A stretch of DNA of 64,000 bases from contig NZ_CP028426.1 in the NCBI RefSeq assembly GCF_003010915.2, positions 806,001 through 870,000 on the forward strand. Direction: 5' to 3'. Numbering within the stretch: the stretch's first letter is position 1; every line of letters begins with the position of its first letter. Below, in pieces: positions 1 to 9,046 of this stretch. The notes beneath the pieces were generated by a model that was given only the letters and a program-made list of their open reading frames with translations, made no database searches and was not told the DNA's origin. Made by a program: the position numbers and the translations under genes. Source of the DNA: Gulosibacter molinativorax. Its GTDB lineage: Bacteria; Actinomycetota; Actinomycetes; Actinomycetales; Microbacteriaceae.

Positions 1-334
1 CGCTGCTTGGTGCGTCATCGTTTGCCGAATCGCGGGGCTCATACCACTCGTTAGATCGTACCGGTTCTGCGTACTTTACGACGGCAGCCGCGTCGGGGCG
101 TTCGACGGGTCGAATCTTGCGTTCGCGAACGTGATTTGCGATCACGACCGCGATCCACGGCAAGAAAATTGCTCCCGCGGCGACAACGAACAGCATCGGC
201 CCACGCACGAACACCATGAGCAGCACGCAGACACTGCGGAACGCCATCGTAAGTAGATACTGGCGAGTCCGATGCCGACGCTCTTCCTCTTCGGATTCTC
301 CGATGGAGGTGATGTTGGGCACCTGCCTAGACAT
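1..334 (-). CDS. DUF3099 domain membrane protein (C-terminus off window)
   Basis: The minus strand is open from an ATG at 334 to the window edge, giving 111 codons with no stop. The N-terminus is acidic and then basic (about residues 13-25). Two hydrophobic segments follow at about 31-43 and 46-66, then a charged cytoplasmic-looking tail. The layout and sequence style match the small DUF3099 proteins of Actinobacteria, which often lie beside a FabG-type reductase, as here, divergently. The function is unknown. The C-terminus is not visible. Confidence 0.75.
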   Translation of the reverse strand, partial: MSRQVPNITSIGESEEEERRHRTRQYLLTMAFRSVCVLLMVFVRGPMLFVVAAGAIFLPWIAVVIANHVRERKIRPVERPDAAAVVKYAEPVRSNEWYEPRDSANDDAPSS

Positions 335-422
335 GAGTGATACTCGCTCCATTCGACAGCTCAAGCCTACTCCTCGGCCCAGTACGATGGGCCAGATATC
401 CCGCTTTCGACCAAGGAGCTTT

Positions 423-1136
423 ATGACCACGCAGCGGACCGTGCTGATCACTGGAGGCAACCGCGGCATTGGCCGCGCCATTGCGGAAGAATTCCTCGCG
501 GCGGGGCACCGTGTCGCCGTGACTTCGCGCTCGGGCGAGGGCGGCCCCGAAGGCGCCCTGACCGTCGCGGCCGACGTCGGAAACGCCGCCTCGATTGACG
601 AGGCCTTCAAAGCGGTCGAAGCAGAGTATGGCCCGATCGAGGTCGTGGTGGCCAACGCTGGCATCACCAAGGACGGCCTGCTGCTGCGCATGACGGAGGA
701 TGACTTCACGAGCGTCGTCGACACGAACCTCACGGGTGCCTTCCGGATCATCAAGCGGGCGTCGAAGGGGATGCTCCGGGCAAAGTTTGGCCGCGTGGTG
801 CTGATTTCTTCGGTCGTCGGACTCTACGGCTCGCCGGGGCAGATCAACTATGCCGCCTCGAAGGCCGGGCTCGTCGGCATCGTGCGTTCGCTGACGCGCG
901 AGCTCGGCGGCCGGGGGATCACGGCGAACGTGGTATCGCCCGGATTCATCGAGACCGAGATGACCGCGGTGCTGCCCGAAGAGACCCAGAAGGAGTACCT
1001 GAGCGCGATCCCCGCCGGGCGGTTCGGCAAGGTGGATGAGATCGCCAAGACGGTCCGCTGGCTCGCGTCGGACGATGCCGGGTACATTTCCGGCGCGGTT
1101 ATCCCCGTGGACGGCGGCCTCGGGATGGGGCACTAG
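423..1136 (+). CDS. fabG: 3-oxoacyl-ACP reductase FabG-type SDR
   Basis: NADPH-dependent beta-ketoacyl-ACP reductase of fatty-acid elongation, cytoplasmic, 237 aa. The Rossmann motif TGGNRGIG is at residues 10-17, NAG at 78-80, and the catalytic Ser-Tyr-Lys are S130, Y143 and K147 (YAASK). The C-terminus has PGFIETEM and the GAVIPVDGG end typical of FabG. The open frame extends upstream to 216, but ATG 423 is chosen because AAGGAG lies at 413-418 and residue 1 then matches the family start. In mycobacteria a related gene (fabG1) precedes inhA; no inhA-like gene follows here. The exact substrate is inferred from family. Confidence 0.9.
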   Translation: MTTQRTVLITGGNRGIGRAIAEEFLAAGHRVAVTSRSGEGGPEGALTVAADVGNAASIDEAFKAVEAEYGPIEVVVANAGITKDGLLLRMTEDDFTSVVDTNLTGAFRIIKRASKGMLRAKFGRVVLISSVVGLYGSPGQINYAASKAGLVGIVRSLTRELGGRGITANVVSPGFIETEMTAVLPEETQKEYLSAIPAGRFGKVDEIAKTVRWLASDDAGYISGAVIPVDGGLGMGH

Positions 1137-1144
1137 GTCGACCA

Positions 1145-1231
1145 AGGACCTTGAATAGCGGTGGAGCCGCGTATCGAAAGGTGTCGGTGAAACGGCCTTT
1201 CGATACGACGCTTCGCGTCTACTCAAGGTCC
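1145..1231. repeat. Interspersed palindromic repeat, copy 1
   Basis: An imperfect inverted repeat fills the gap between the convergent fabG and serB. The left arm (1146-1181) and right arm (1195-1231) pair through GGACCTTGA.TAG and GTATCGAAAGG. A second diverged copy lies at 59791-59873, also between convergent genes. It could form a hairpin ending transcription from both sides. Confidence 0.75.
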
Positions 1232-1232
1232 G

Positions 1233-1931
1233 TTAGCCGCGCAGGCCGAGGAGGGGGAGGAGCTGCGTCATATCGCGGTCGCGGATGACGACCGAGGCCT
1301 GTTCACGAACGATCGGCTTCGCGTCGAACGCGACCGACAGACCGGCGATTTCCATCATCCCAAGGTCGTTCGCGCCGTCGCCGACAGCAACGGTCCGATC
1401 CATCGGCACATCGAGCGACTGCGCCCAGCTGCGCAGCGTGTGGGCCTTCGCCTGGCGGCCGATGATCGGCCCCGTGACGTTCCCCGTGAGGAGGCCCGCC
1501 GCATCCACCTCGAAGCGGTTCGCGCGCCAGAGGTCGAGTCCCAGGTCGGCCGCGAGCGAGTCGAGGATCTCGTGGAATCCGCCTGAGACGGCGCCGACGC
1601 GACCGCCGCCCGCGTGCACGGCCTCGATCATTTCGGGGACGCCATTCGTCACCGTGATCTGCTGCCGGACTTCGGCCACCTGCGTCAGCGAGACGCCGCG
1701 CAGGAGGGCGACTCGCTCGCGCAGGCTGCCTTCGAAATCGAGTTCGCCCCGCATCGCGCGCTCGGTGACCTCGGCCACCTGCTCGCGGACTCCCGCGTAC
1801 TCGGCGACAAGCTCGATGACCTCGTCTTCGATGAGCGTCGAGTCGACGTCGAGCACGACCAAAAAGCGCGCGCCTGGGGTGATGGTGCCCTCACCGTGCA
1901 TCGGGGTGAGGGTTATCGGGGCACTGCTCAA
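1233..1931 (-). CDS. serB: Phosphoserine phosphatase SerB
   Basis: HAD-superfamily phosphatase that removes phosphate from O-phosphoserine in the last step of serine synthesis; 232 aa. Motif I DVDST is at residues 28-32 (nucleophile D28, acid D30), motif II S116-GG, motif III K162, and motif IV GDGAND at 184-189. Cap-domain sequence lies between motifs I and II. There is no N-terminal ACT domain, unlike the longer mycobacterial SerB2. The start overlaps the glgC stop by 4 bases, so the two genes are probably cotranscribed and translationally coupled, although their pathways are unrelated. Confidence 0.9.
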   Translation of the reverse strand: MSSAPITLTPMHGEGTITPGARFLVVLDVDSTLIEDEVIELVAEYAGVREQVAEVTERAMRGELDFEGSLRERVALLRGVSLTQVAEVRQQITVTNGVPEMIEAVHAGGGRVGAVSGGFHEILDSLAADLGLDLWRANRFEVDAAGLLTGNVTGPIIGRQAKAHTLRSWAQSLDVPMDRTVAVGDGANDLGMMEIAGLSVAFDAKPIVREQASVVIRDRDMTQLLPLLGLRG

Positions 1932-3175
1932 CGCTCGATCACCGCGTTCTTCGGAACGACGGTGATGCCCGAGTCTGTGACGGTGAAGCCACGGGCGCGG
2001 TCAAGGTCGGGGTTCTCGCCAACCGAGGCGCCCTCGCGTACGACGACGTTCTTGTCGAGAATCGCGCGGCGCACCACGGCACCGGGTTCGACCTGCACGC
2101 GATCGAACGTGATCGAGTCCACGACGAGCGCACCCGACATGACGCGCGTCCAGGGCCCGAGGACCGAACGCTCGATGTGGGCGCCGCTGATCACCGAACC
2201 GAGCGAGATGATCGAGTCGATCATGGTGCCGGTGGTGCCACGGCCGTCGCGCACGAACTTCGCGGGCGGCGAGTTCAGCTGCTGCGACATGATCGGCCAC
2301 TGCTCGTTGTAGAGGTTGAAGATCGGGAGCGTCGCGATGAGGTCCATGTGGGCCTCGAAAAAGGAATCGATGGTACCGACGTCGCGCCAGTAGTCGCGGT
2401 CGCGCGCGGTGGAACCGGGCACGTCGTTCTGGATGAAGTCGTAGACGCCGGCATCGCCGTTCGCCACGAACGCGGGGATGATGTCGCCACCCATGTCGTG
2501 CTTCGAGTCTTCGTTCGCAGCGTCGCGGGTGACGTATTCGATCAGCTTGTCGGCGTCGAATACGTAGTTACCCATGGACGCGAGAATCTCGTGCGGGCTG
2601 TCCGCCAGCCCCTCGACGTGCTCTGGCTTTTCAAGGAACTCGCGAATGTGGCCGGGGCGCTCCGGATCGGTATCGATCACGCCGAACGAAGTCGACATTT
2701 CGATGGGCTGGCGAATGGCGGCAACCGTGGCGCCGAGGCCCGACTCGATGTGCTGCTGCACCATCTGCGAGAAGTCCATGCGATACACGTGGTCGGCACC
2801 GACGACGACCACGATGTCTGGCTTCTCATCGTGAATGAGGTTGAGCGACTGGAAGATGGCGTCGGCCGAACCCGAGAACCAGTGCTTGCCGCGACGCTGC
2901 TGCGCGGGAACGCTCGAGACATACGCGCCGAGGATGGCGGGCATGCGCCACGTCTGGGAGATGTGACGGTCGAGCGAGTGCGATTTGTACTGCGTCAGGA
3001 CGACGATCTGGTTCAGGCCCGAGTTCATCAAGTTCGCGAGTGCGAAGTCGATGAGTCGATACTGTCCCGCGAAGGGGACAGCGGGCTTTGCCCGGTCTGC
3101 CGTAAGCGGCATGAGGCGTTTACCCTCGCCGCCAGCCAACACGATTCCGAAGACTTTTTTCTGCGCCTGTGCCAT
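1928..3175 (-). CDS. glgC: Glucose-1-phosphate adenylyltransferase GlgC
   Basis: Makes ADP-glucose from glucose-1-phosphate and ATP, the committing step of bacterial glycogen synthesis; 415 aa. The N-terminal nucleotidyltransferase domain has GGEGKRL at residues 15-21 and a conserved RAKP at 28-31. A C-terminal left-handed beta-helix is indicated by hexapeptide-like repeats. The frame runs further upstream, but ATG 3175 is preferred: it gives the family N-terminus and lies exactly 6 bases after a TACGAT box (minus strand, 3187-3182), as expected of a leaderless mRNA. Divergent from glgA, upstream of serB. Confidence 0.93.
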   Translation of the reverse strand: MAQAQKKVFGIVLAGGEGKRLMPLTADRAKPAVPFAGQYRLIDFALANLMNSGLNQIVVLTQYKSHSLDRHISQTWRMPAILGAYVSSVPAQQRRGKHWFSGSADAIFQSLNLIHDEKPDIVVVVGADHVYRMDFSQMVQQHIESGLGATVAAIRQPIEMSTSFGVIDTDPERPGHIREFLEKPEHVEGLADSPHEILASMGNYVFDADKLIEYVTRDAANEDSKHDMGGDIIPAFVANGDAGVYDFIQNDVPGSTARDRDYWRDVGTIDSFFEAHMDLIATLPIFNLYNEQWPIMSQQLNSPPAKFVRDGRGTTGTMIDSIISLGSVISGAHIERSVLGPWTRVMSGALVVDSITFDRVQVEPGAVVRRAILDKNVVVREGASVGENPDLDRARGFTVTDSGITVVPKNAVIER

Positions 3176-3181
3176 GGCCCC

Positions 3182-3187
3182 ATCGTA
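3182..3187 (-). promoter_or_regulatory. -10 box of glgC (leaderless)
   Basis: TACGAT on the minus strand, with 6 bases between it and the glgC ATG. This spacing puts the transcription start on or next to the start codon. Inferred from sequence only. Confidence 0.55.
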
Positions 3188-3224
3188 GACATGAAAGTGA
3201 ACGGGTTCCGTCGGATTGCTCGCG

Positions 3225-3230
3225 TACTCT
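3225..3230 (+). promoter_or_regulatory. -10 box of glgA (leaderless)
   Basis: TACTCT with 6 bases to the glgA ATG at 3237. There is no Shine-Dalgarno sequence. The glgC and glgA promoters lie within about 60 bases, so one regulator could act on both. Confidence 0.55.
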
Positions 3231-3236
3231 GGCCGC

Positions 3237-4424
3237 ATGAAAATCGACGTGATTTCCCGGGAGTATCCGCCGCAGGTCTATGGAGGGGCGGGGGTGCATG
3301 TCACCGAGCTCGTCCGTGCAATGCGCGAGGACATCGATGTCCGAGTCCGTTGCTTTGGTGAGCCGCGTGAGGAACAAGACACTTATGCCTATCCTGTGCC
3401 GGAAGAGCTCAAGGACGCGAATGCTGCGCTCGGATTTCTCGGCACCGATCTCCTGATCGCCAAAGATGTCGAGGGTGCAGACCTCGTCCACTCCCACACT
3501 TGGTATGCCAATCAAGCGGGAAACATTGCCAAATTTCTGCACGGAATCCCACATGTGATCTCCGCGCACTCGCTCGAGCCACTCCGGCCGTGGAAAGCCG
3601 AGCAGCTCGGCGGGGGATACCGGCTTTCGAGCTGGATGGAGCGCGACGCGTACGCGAACGCCGACCGCATCATCGCCGTTTCCAACGGCATGCGCGCCGA
3701 CATCCTGCGCAGCTACCCGGACCTCGACACCGACAAGGTCGTCACGATCTACAACGGCATCGACATCGATGAGTGGAAGCCCACGGACGATCCCGAGACC
3801 GTTCGCGAGCTCGGCATCGACCCGGATGCGCCCACCGTCATCTTCGTCGGTCGCATCACCCGACAGAAGGGCCTGCCATACCTCCTGCGCGCGCTGCGCG
3901 AGCTGCCCAAGGAGGTGCAGATCGTCCTGTGTGCCGGGGCACCGGACACCAAGGAAATCGAAGAAGAGGTCCGCGGCCTCGTGAGCGAGCTGCAGTCCGA
4001 ACGCGAGGGCGTGCACTGGATTTCCGAGCACCTCCCGCGGCCGAAGATCATGGCACTCCTTACTGCGGCCGAAGTGTTCGTGTGCCCATCGATCTACGAG
4101 CCGCTTGGCATCGTGAATCTCGAGGCGATGAGCTGCGGCACGGCCGTGGTCGGCTCTGGCACCGGCGGGATTCCCGAGGTCGTTCAGGATGGGGTCACCG
4201 GCCGCATCGTGCCGATTGAGCAGGTGCAGGACGGCACGGGCACTCCGACGGACCCGGACAAGTTCGTCGCGGACCTCGCCGCCACGCTGAACGAGGTGCT
4301 TTCGGATCCGGAGAAGGCGGCGGAATACGGCCGCGCCGGGCGCGAGCGCGTCGAACGTGAGTTCACTTGGAAGCAGATTTCCACGCAGACGCAGGAGCTC
4401 TACCGCTCCTTGATCGAGGCTTAG
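3237..4424 (+). CDS. glgA: Glycogen synthase / maltose-1-phosphate synthase GlgA-type GT4
   Basis: GT-B fold retaining glucosyltransferase of the actinobacterial GlgA family, 395 aa. The N-terminus reads [20 protein letters not shown], a donor-loop signature. The second domain has [10 protein letters not shown], and the acceptor E-x7-E region is EPLGIVNLE. Mycobacterial homologues (GlgM) make alpha-maltose-1-phosphate from ADP-glucose, feeding the GlgE route, so this may be its real reaction here; sequence alone does not decide. It faces glgC, which supplies ADP-glucose. A hairpin terminator follows. Confidence 0.88.
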   Translation: MKIDVISREYPPQVYGGAGVHVTELVRAMREDIDVRVRCFGEPREEQDTYAYPVPEELKDANAALGFLGTDLLIAKDVEGADLVHSHTWYANQAGNIAKFLHGIPHVISAHSLEPLRPWKAEQLGGGYRLSSWMERDAYANADRIIAVSNGMRADILRSYPDLDTDKVVTIYNGIDIDEWKPTDDPETVRELGIDPDAPTVIFVGRITRQKGLPYLLRALRELPKEVQIVLCAGAPDTKEIEEEVRGLVSELQSEREGVHWISEHLPRPKIMALLTAAEVFVCPSIYEPLGIVNLEAMSCGTAVVGSGTGGIPEVVQDGVTGRIVPIEQVQDGTGTPTDPDKFVADLAATLNEVLSDPEKAAEYGRAGRERVEREFTWKQISTQTQELYRSLIEA

Positions 4425-4457
4425 CCGAGATTTCCGGCGGGCGTACACGTCACACGC

Positions 4458-4478
4458 CTGCGCGTACGCAGCGTTTTT
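4458..4478 (+). terminator. Rho-independent terminator after glgA
   Basis: Stem CTGCG (4458-4462), loop CGTA, stem CGCAG (4467-4471), then a T5 run at 4474-4478. It is nested inside longer GC arms, CCGGCGGGCG (4434-4443) and CGCCCGCCGG (4483-4492), that end at the next promoter. Confidence 0.7.
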
Positions 4479-4492
4479 GTGTCGCCCGCCGG

Positions 4493-4498
4493 TAGCCT
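4493..4498 (+). promoter_or_regulatory. -10 box of ABC ATPase gene (leaderless)
   Basis: TAGCCT followed by 6 bases and then the ATG at 4505. No ribosome binding site is present. Confidence 0.55.
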
Positions 4499-4504
4499 TG
4501 CCGC

Positions 4505-5290
4505 ATGGCTGAAGTCGTGAAATTCGAGGACGTCCGAGTGATTCGCTCCGGGCGTCCAATTCTTGATGGTGTGAATTGGTCCGTAGATGAAACCGACCGC
4601 TGGGTGATCTTGGGGCCCAATGGCGCGGGGAAATCCACGCTGTTATCGATCGCGTCCGCGCAACTGCATCCGACTTCTGGCCAGGTGACCATCCTCGATG
4701 AGCAGCTCGGACGCGCCAACGTGTTCGACATCCGCCCGCGCATCGGCTTCGCGTCGAGTGCCATGGCGAAGCTGATTCCCGAGGATGAAACCGTGCGCAA
4801 CACGGTGCTGACCGCGGGATACGCCGTGGCGGGACGCTGGAACGAGTCCTATGACGAGATTGACAACGAGCAGACTGACCGCGTTCTCGCGGAGTGGCAG
4901 CTCGAGAATCTTGCAGAGCGCACGTTCGGCACGCTCTCGGACGGCGAGCGCAAGCGCACCCTCATCGCGCGCGCCGTCATGACCGACCCGGAGCTGCTGC
5001 TGCTCGACGAGCCGAGCGCATCCCTCGACCTTGGCGCCCGCGAGAACCTGCTCGCGTCGCTCACCGACTACGCCGCCAGCGACTTTGCCCCGGCGATCGT
5101 GATGGTGACGCACCACGTCGAAGAGATTCCGGTCGGCGTCACCCACGCCCTGCTGATCCGCGAGGGTAAGATCGTGACGGCTGGGCCGCTCGCGGAGTCA
5201 CTCACCGCGGCAAACCTCACGGAGACGTTCGGGCTTCCGCTCGATCTCACGTATCACGGCGGCCGCTTCGCGGCGCGCGCCGCCAACTAG
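4505..5290 (+). CDS. Stand-alone ABC ATP-binding protein (YlmA-like)
   Basis: Single nucleotide-binding domain, 261 aa. Walker A is GPNGAGKST (about residues 38-46), the signature is LSDGERKR, and Walker B is LLLLDEPSASLDL followed by an H-loop in MVTHHVEEIP. It resembles the stand-alone ATPases of the YlmA/ModF-like group. No membrane or solute-binding partner is adjacent, so the transported substrate, if any, cannot be named. The start is fixed by the leaderless promoter. Flanked by glgA and rpmE2, with no clear functional tie. Confidence 0.8.
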   Translation: MAEVVKFEDVRVIRSGRPILDGVNWSVDETDRWVILGPNGAGKSTLLSIASAQLHPTSGQVTILDEQLGRANVFDIRPRIGFASSAMAKLIPEDETVRNTVLTAGYAVAGRWNESYDEIDNEQTDRVLAEWQLENLAERTFGTLSDGERKRTLIARAVMTDPELLLLDEPSASLDLGARENLLASLTDYAASDFAPAIVMVTHHVEEIPVGVTHALLIREGKIVTAGPLAESLTAANLTETFGLPLDLTYHGGRFAARAAN

Positions 5291-5348
5291 GCGCGACACG
5301 CCCGAACCGCAGGGGGGAATTCTGCTGCGCTAATCGCTAGTAGCGTGC

Positions 5349-5354
5349 TAGACT
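5349..5354 (+). promoter_or_regulatory. Extended -10 of rpmE2
   Basis: TGCTAGACT gives a TAGACT box with an upstream TG (extended -10). It is about 100 bases upstream of rpmE2, leaving a leader that could hold control elements. I found no obvious Zur box. Confidence 0.4.
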
Positions 5355-5453
5355 TTCTCCTTGGCTTGCCGTGGGGCGGCCGCGCAGGCGTACTGCTGAG
5401 CTGCATACCCCGGCACTTGTACTTGTACCCGACTTTTCGCAGAAGGAAACCCG

Positions 5454-5711
5454 ATGAAGGCAGACATCCACCCCGAATATGACTACGTGGTGTTCAACGA
5501 CCTCGCTTCGGGTGAGAAGTTCCTCACCCGTTCGACGGTGAAGTCCCAGAAGACCATCGAGTGGGAAGACGGCACGACCTACCCGGTCGTCGACGTCGAA
5601 ATCTCGAGCGCGTCGCACCCGTTCTACACCGGTAAGCAGCGCATCATGGACTCGGCCGGTCGTGTCGAGAAGTTCAAGAACCGCTACGCAAAGTTCGGTT
5701 CGAAGAACTAG
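5454..5711 (+). CDS. rpmE2: 50S ribosomal protein L31 type B
   Basis: L31 of the zinc-free class, 85 aa. It starts [14 protein letters not shown] and contains no cysteine, so it lacks the CxxC zinc ribbon of type A L31. In many Actinobacteria this C-minus paralogue replaces the zinc form under zinc limitation, under Zur control. The start is supported by AGAAGGAAA just upstream of the ATG. A strong terminator follows directly, so it is probably a single-gene transcript. Confidence 0.95.
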   Translation: MKADIHPEYDYVVFNDLASGEKFLTRSTVKSQKTIEWEDGTTYPVVDVEISSASHPFYTGKQRIMDSAGRVEKFKNRYAKFGSKN

Positions 5712-5728
5712 TCCTCGAATCTTCAAAA

Positions 5729-5764
5729 CTGCCCGGGCTCGCAACGAGCCCGGGCAGTTTTTTC
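5729..5764 (+). terminator. Rho-independent terminator after rpmE2
   Basis: A perfect 14-bp stem (5729-5742 with 5746-5759), loop CAA, then a T6 run to 5764. Confidence 0.92.
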
Positions 5765-5767
5765 GTC

Positions 5768-5807
5768 ACGGCGTGTGGTGCCACCGAGGTGGCACCACAC
5801 GCCGTGG
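5768..5807. repeat. Perfect 18-bp inverted repeat
   Basis: Arms 5768-5785 and 5790-5807 are exact reverse complements around the loop CGAG. It lies between the rpmE2 terminator and the convergent exonuclease gene, 13 bases past that gene's stop. It probably ends the minus-strand transcript, although no T-run follows on that strand. Confidence 0.7.
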
Positions 5808-5820
5808 GCGACTGCGCGAT

Positions 5821-6507
5821 CTACGCCCGCACCGGCCAGCGGCCGTCGGCGCTGAAGTTTGGGTCCTTGGTGCGGCGCATGTACGCCTCGAAGTCTTCGG
5901 CGGATGCGCGCGACCACTCGATCTGCTTGGCGTGGAGGTCCGCAAGTGGAATATCGACCTCGGCCGGATACTTGCGCGCAATCGCCTGGGCGATGTGGCC
6001 GGCCGCGATCGCGTCGGCCGCGGCGTCGTGGGCGTCGAGGAGGTCGACCCCGTAGACGGCGGCGGTGTCGGTGAGCGTGCGCTTACCCTTGCGGTAGCGA
6101 TCCACCGCGCGGTCAATCACGAGCGGGTCCACGACCTGCTTGCCGAGCTGAGGTGGCGTGACGCCATAGCGGCGGCACTCGGCGTCGATGAGCGTGAGGT
6201 CGAACGGCGCGTTATAGATCACGAGGGCGAGGCCGTGCTTCGCGATCCAGTTCAGCGAGGCGACGACCTTCTCCAACACCTCGGCGATCGGTTCGCCCTC
6301 GGCGCGGGCCATTTCCGTCGTGATGCCGTGCACGGCGGCCGCCTGCTCCGGGATCTCAACCCCCGGGTCGGCAAGCCAATCGGTGCCGCGCTCCATGTCA
6401 CCGCCCGCGTCGAGCATCCCGACGAATGCCGTCACCAGCCGAGCCTCGGTCGGGTCAACTCCCGTCGTCTCGGTATCGAATACGGCGACTTTCTCGGTCC
6501 AGCTCAC
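5821..6507 (-). CDS. DEDDh 3'-5' exonuclease (DnaQ-like)
   Basis: Exonuclease of the DnaQ/epsilon fold, 228 aa. ExoI is VFDTETTG near the N-terminus (metal ligands D and E), HGIT follows, ExoII is YNAPFD, and ExoIII is HDAAADA with the general-base His five residues before its Asp. It is a free-standing exonuclease, not a polymerase III epsilon neighbour, so the role may be DNA or RNA trimming. The frame extends to 6570, but GTG 6507 is chosen because GAAGGAG lies 5-6 bases before it on the minus strand. Confidence 0.85.
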   Translation of the reverse strand: MSWTEKVAVFDTETTGVDPTEARLVTAFVGMLDAGGDMERGTDWLADPGVEIPEQAAAVHGITTEMARAEGEPIAEVLEKVVASLNWIAKHGLALVIYNAPFDLTLIDAECRRYGVTPPQLGKQVVDPLVIDRAVDRYRKGKRTLTDTAAVYGVDLLDAHDAAADAIAAGHIAQAIARKYPAEVDIPLADLHAKQIEWSRASAEDFEAYMRRTKDPNFSADGRWPVRA

Positions 6508-6557
6508 GCCAGCTCCTTCGTGTTCCACGGCTAATGGGTCTCTTGCGGTTCGTCGCA

Positions 6558-6563
6558 TACACT
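6558..6563 (+). promoter_or_regulatory. -10 box of the alpha/beta hydrolase gene
   Basis: TACACT with 8 bases to the ATG at 6572, so the transcript would have almost no leader. Confidence 0.45.
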
Positions 6564-6571
6564 CTTCCACG

Positions 6572-7480
6572 ATGCGCCCTCAGAACCCACTGCAAGCCCG
6601 GCTTGGCGAAATTCCCGTCGTAACTCGACTGCGCAGCATTCGAGGCAGCGAGACCAAGATCTGGGTGTTCGGCCCAGAGGATGCACTGCAGACGGTCGTG
6701 CTCGTCCACGGCTTCCGCGGCACCCACCACGGCCTAGCCAACCTCGTGGCGCTGCTGCCGGAGGTACGCTTCATTGCGCCGGACCTGCCCGGATTCGGCG
6801 AATCCACGCCGATGCCTGACGAGCACTCGGTTAATCACTACGCCACGTGGCTGCTCGAACTGCTGCGCGAAGAAGACCCGGATCGGGCCGCGAGCGTGCT
6901 CGGTCACTCGTTCGGGTCGATGATCGTCGCACGAGCGGCGGCGGACCTCGAGGGCCGCGACGTCATCCTGGTGAACCCGATCGCGGAAAACGCGCTCGAG
7001 GGGCCAGCGCGGATGCTCACGAATCTCGGCGTGTTCTATTACTGGGCCGGCGCGGCGCTGCCCGCGCCGGTTGGCCAGGCACTCCTCGCGTCGCCCGTCA
7101 TCACGCGCGTGATGAGCGAAGTCATGGCCGTGACCCGAAGTCGCGCCCTGCGCACGTGGATTCACGCCGAGCACGAGGAGCACTTCTCCGAGTTCGCGAG
7201 CCGGGATGTCCTCCTCGAGGCGTTTCGCGCATCCGTCTCGACCGATGTCAGCGCCTTTGCCGCGGAACTTCCCGCGGGCACAACGATGATCGCGGGGGAG
7301 CGGGACCTCATCGCGCCGCTGGATGCGACCAAGCGACTCCACGCGAAGTCACCAGGCTCGGAACTGCACGTGATCGAAGGTGTCGGCCACCTCATCCACT
7401 ACGAAACCCCAATCCCGCTCGCGCGACTCGTCCGCGAGCACCTCGACCGCAAAGCACTGCAAGGAGCATCCATTGACTGA
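6572..7480 (+). CDS. Alpha/beta hydrolase
   Basis: Cytoplasmic serine hydrolase fold, 302 aa. The oxyanion region is VLVHGFRG (about residues 39-46), the nucleophile elbow GHSFGS, a late acid in GERDLIAP, and the catalytic His in GVGHLIHYE. The family covers esterases, lipases and C-C hydrolases, so the substrate cannot be given. The frame opens at 6320, but ATG 6572 is preferred because of the near-leaderless promoter. Its end overlaps the next gene by 8 bases. Confidence 0.8.
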   Translation: MRPQNPLQARLGEIPVVTRLRSIRGSETKIWVFGPEDALQTVVLVHGFRGTHHGLANLVALLPEVRFIAPDLPGFGESTPMPDEHSVNHYATWLLELLREEDPDRAASVLGHSFGSMIVARAAADLEGRDVILVNPIAENALEGPARMLTNLGVFYYWAGAALPAPVGQALLASPVITRVMSEVMAVTRSRALRTWIHAEHEEHFSEFASRDVLLEAFRASVSTDVSAFAAELPAGTTMIAGERDLIAPLDATKRLHAKSPGSELHVIEGVGHLIHYETPIPLARLVREHLDRKALQGASID

Positions 7481-8192
7481 CCTGTCACTTTCCCTCGCGG
7501 GCCGTCTCCCCTCGGAAGTCGCGATCGTCGGTGGAAACGGTCAGATCGCGCGGGCGCTGGCGGCGCTGCTTGCGGAGGACGGCGGCAGAGTCCGGTCGAT
7601 CATCCGCAGTGAGGCCCAGGCGGATGCGCTTCGCGAGCTCGGAGCGGAGCCTGTGGTCTGCGATATCGAGACGGCCTCGGCCGACGAGATTGCGAATGCC
7701 TTTGGCGATGCGGAGGCCGTCGTCTTCGCGGCCGGCGCCGGACCCGGTTCGGGCGAGGCGCGGAAGTGGACCGTGGATCGGGGCGGTGCCATCAAATCGG
7801 CGGACGCAGCCCTGTTGTCTGGAGCGATGCGGTTCTTGCAGATCAGCTTCATTGGCGCCGAACAGCAGGCCCCGGCGGGCGGCGATCCGGTTTTCGCCGC
7901 CTACTGGGATGCGAAGCGCGAGGCTGACGAGTACCTCCGTTCCGTGGCGCTTGATTGGACGATCGTGAAGCCGGGCGGCCTCACCAATGAGCCGGCCACC
8001 GGCCGAGGGACTGTTTCGGTCTCGACGATGGAGCGTGGCGGGAAAACGCGACGCGCCGATGTCGCGCATGTCATCCGACTCGCGCTTGCGCACCAGGGGA
8101 CAGTGTGGCGGGACCTCAGCGTAGTCGAGGGCGGGACCCCGCTCGACGAGGCCATTGACCACGCGCTTGCCGAGGCACAGAAAGCGCTTTAG
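7473..8192 (+). CDS. NAD(P)-binding NmrA/atypical SDR protein
   Basis: Atypical short-chain dehydrogenase of 239 aa. The glycine-rich loop is IVGGNGQIARAL near the N-terminus. The middle region VVFAAGAGPGSG and the helix with YWDAKREADEYL give a family-like YxxxK-type feature (Y..AKREAD), followed by WTIVKPGGLTNEP. These proteins act on sugars or flavins, or sense redox state; the substrate here is unknown. The start is TTG 7473, with AAGGAG at 7461-7466 and a 6-base spacer; it overlaps the hydrolase stop, so the pair is an operon. Confidence 0.75.
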   Translation: MTDLSLSLAGRLPSEVAIVGGNGQIARALAALLAEDGGRVRSIIRSEAQADALRELGAEPVVCDIETASADEIANAFGDAEAVVFAAGAGPGSGEARKWTVDRGGAIKSADAALLSGAMRFLQISFIGAEQQAPAGGDPVFAAYWDAKREADEYLRSVALDWTIVKPGGLTNEPATGRGTVSVSTMERGGKTRRADVAHVIRLALAHQGTVWRDLSVVEGGTPLDEAIDHALAEAQKAL

Positions 8193-8203
8193 GCGGCGCG
8201 GCG

Positions 8204-9046
8204 CTAGATGCCGAGGATCTCGGCCGCGCCCGCGACGACCTCGCTGATGCCCGCATCCACCCGGAAAGCCGCGAGGTGATCGAGCGGGGTTTCGCCGCGG
8301 TTGACCATGGCGATCGGCTTGCCCTGGCGGTGCGCGCGGTGGAGCAGGCGCACGGCGGTATTGACCGCGAGCGATGAACCAACCACGACGACCGAGTCGG
8401 ACTCGTTGACGAGCTGCTCCGCGGCGCGAGCGTCTTCGGGGCGGACAAACTGGCCAAACATCACGACGTTGGGTGCGAGCATCCCGCCGCACACGAGGCA
8501 CTTGGGGATATTGAAATTGGCCACGACCTCGTCTGACACCGAAGCGTCGCCGTCGGGGTTGTGCTCGGCCTCGGCGGCGATGGCCGCGACGTCGGGATTG
8601 TCCCGGCGCATCCGCTCGACGATTTCGTCACGCGACACCTCGGTGCCGCAGTTGAGGCAGCGGACGCTGCGGAGGTGGCCGTGGAGCTCGATGACGCGCT
8701 GGGAACCCGCGCGCAGGTGCAGGCCGTCCACGTTCTGCGTCGCGACCCCGAGCACGTTGCCCGCGGCCTCGAGCCGTGCGAGCGCGAAGTGGCCGACGTT
8801 CGGCGAGAAGGAGTCGAAACGGCGCCAGCCAATGGCCGCACCGGCCCAGTAGCGGGCCTGGCGCTCGTCGCTGCTTTCGAAGTCCTGCCAGGTCATGGGC
8901 GTGCGCTTCGGCGCGCCCGGGGAGCGGTAATCGGGGATACCCGAGTCGGTCGACAACCCCGCGCCGGTAATCACAGCGGCGTTACGCGTCGCGAGAAAAT
9001 CGGCGAGCTCCTCGGCTCCGGCTCGAATGTATCCGGCTTCATCCAT
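8204..9046 (-). CDS. Sir2-family NAD-dependent deacylase
   Basis: Sirtuin of 280 aa that removes acyl groups from lysine using NAD+. GAGLSTDSGIPDYR is at residues 28-41, QNVDGLH carries the NAD-binding Asn-Asp, and the catalytic His lies in ELHGHL. Two CxxC pairs (CLNC and CLVC) form the zinc site, and NVVMFGQF follows. The class is closer to the bacterial SIR2-like deacetylases than to CobB class III, because the A-x14-Y-x2-R desuccinylase pair is not evident. Divergent from the rRNA methyltransferase gene. Confidence 0.9.
   Translation of the reverse strand: MDEAGYIRAGAEELADFLATRNAAVITGAGLSTDSGIPDYRSPGAPKRTPMTWQDFESSDERQARYWAGAAIGWRRFDSFSPNVGHFALARLEAAGNVLGVATQNVDGLHLRAGSQRVIELHGHLRSVRCLNCGTEVSRDEIVERMRRDNPDVAAIAAEAEHNPDGDASVSDEVVANFNIPKCLVCGGMLAPNVVMFGQFVRPEDARAAEQLVNESDSVVVVGSSLAVNTAVRLLHRAHRQGKPIAMVNRGETPLDHLAAFRVDAGISEVVAGAAEILGI

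Noticed and set aside
5291..5453. A Zur box upstream of rpmE2
   Set aside because: The gene type suggests one, but no convincing TGAnAATnATTnTCA-like palindrome was found.
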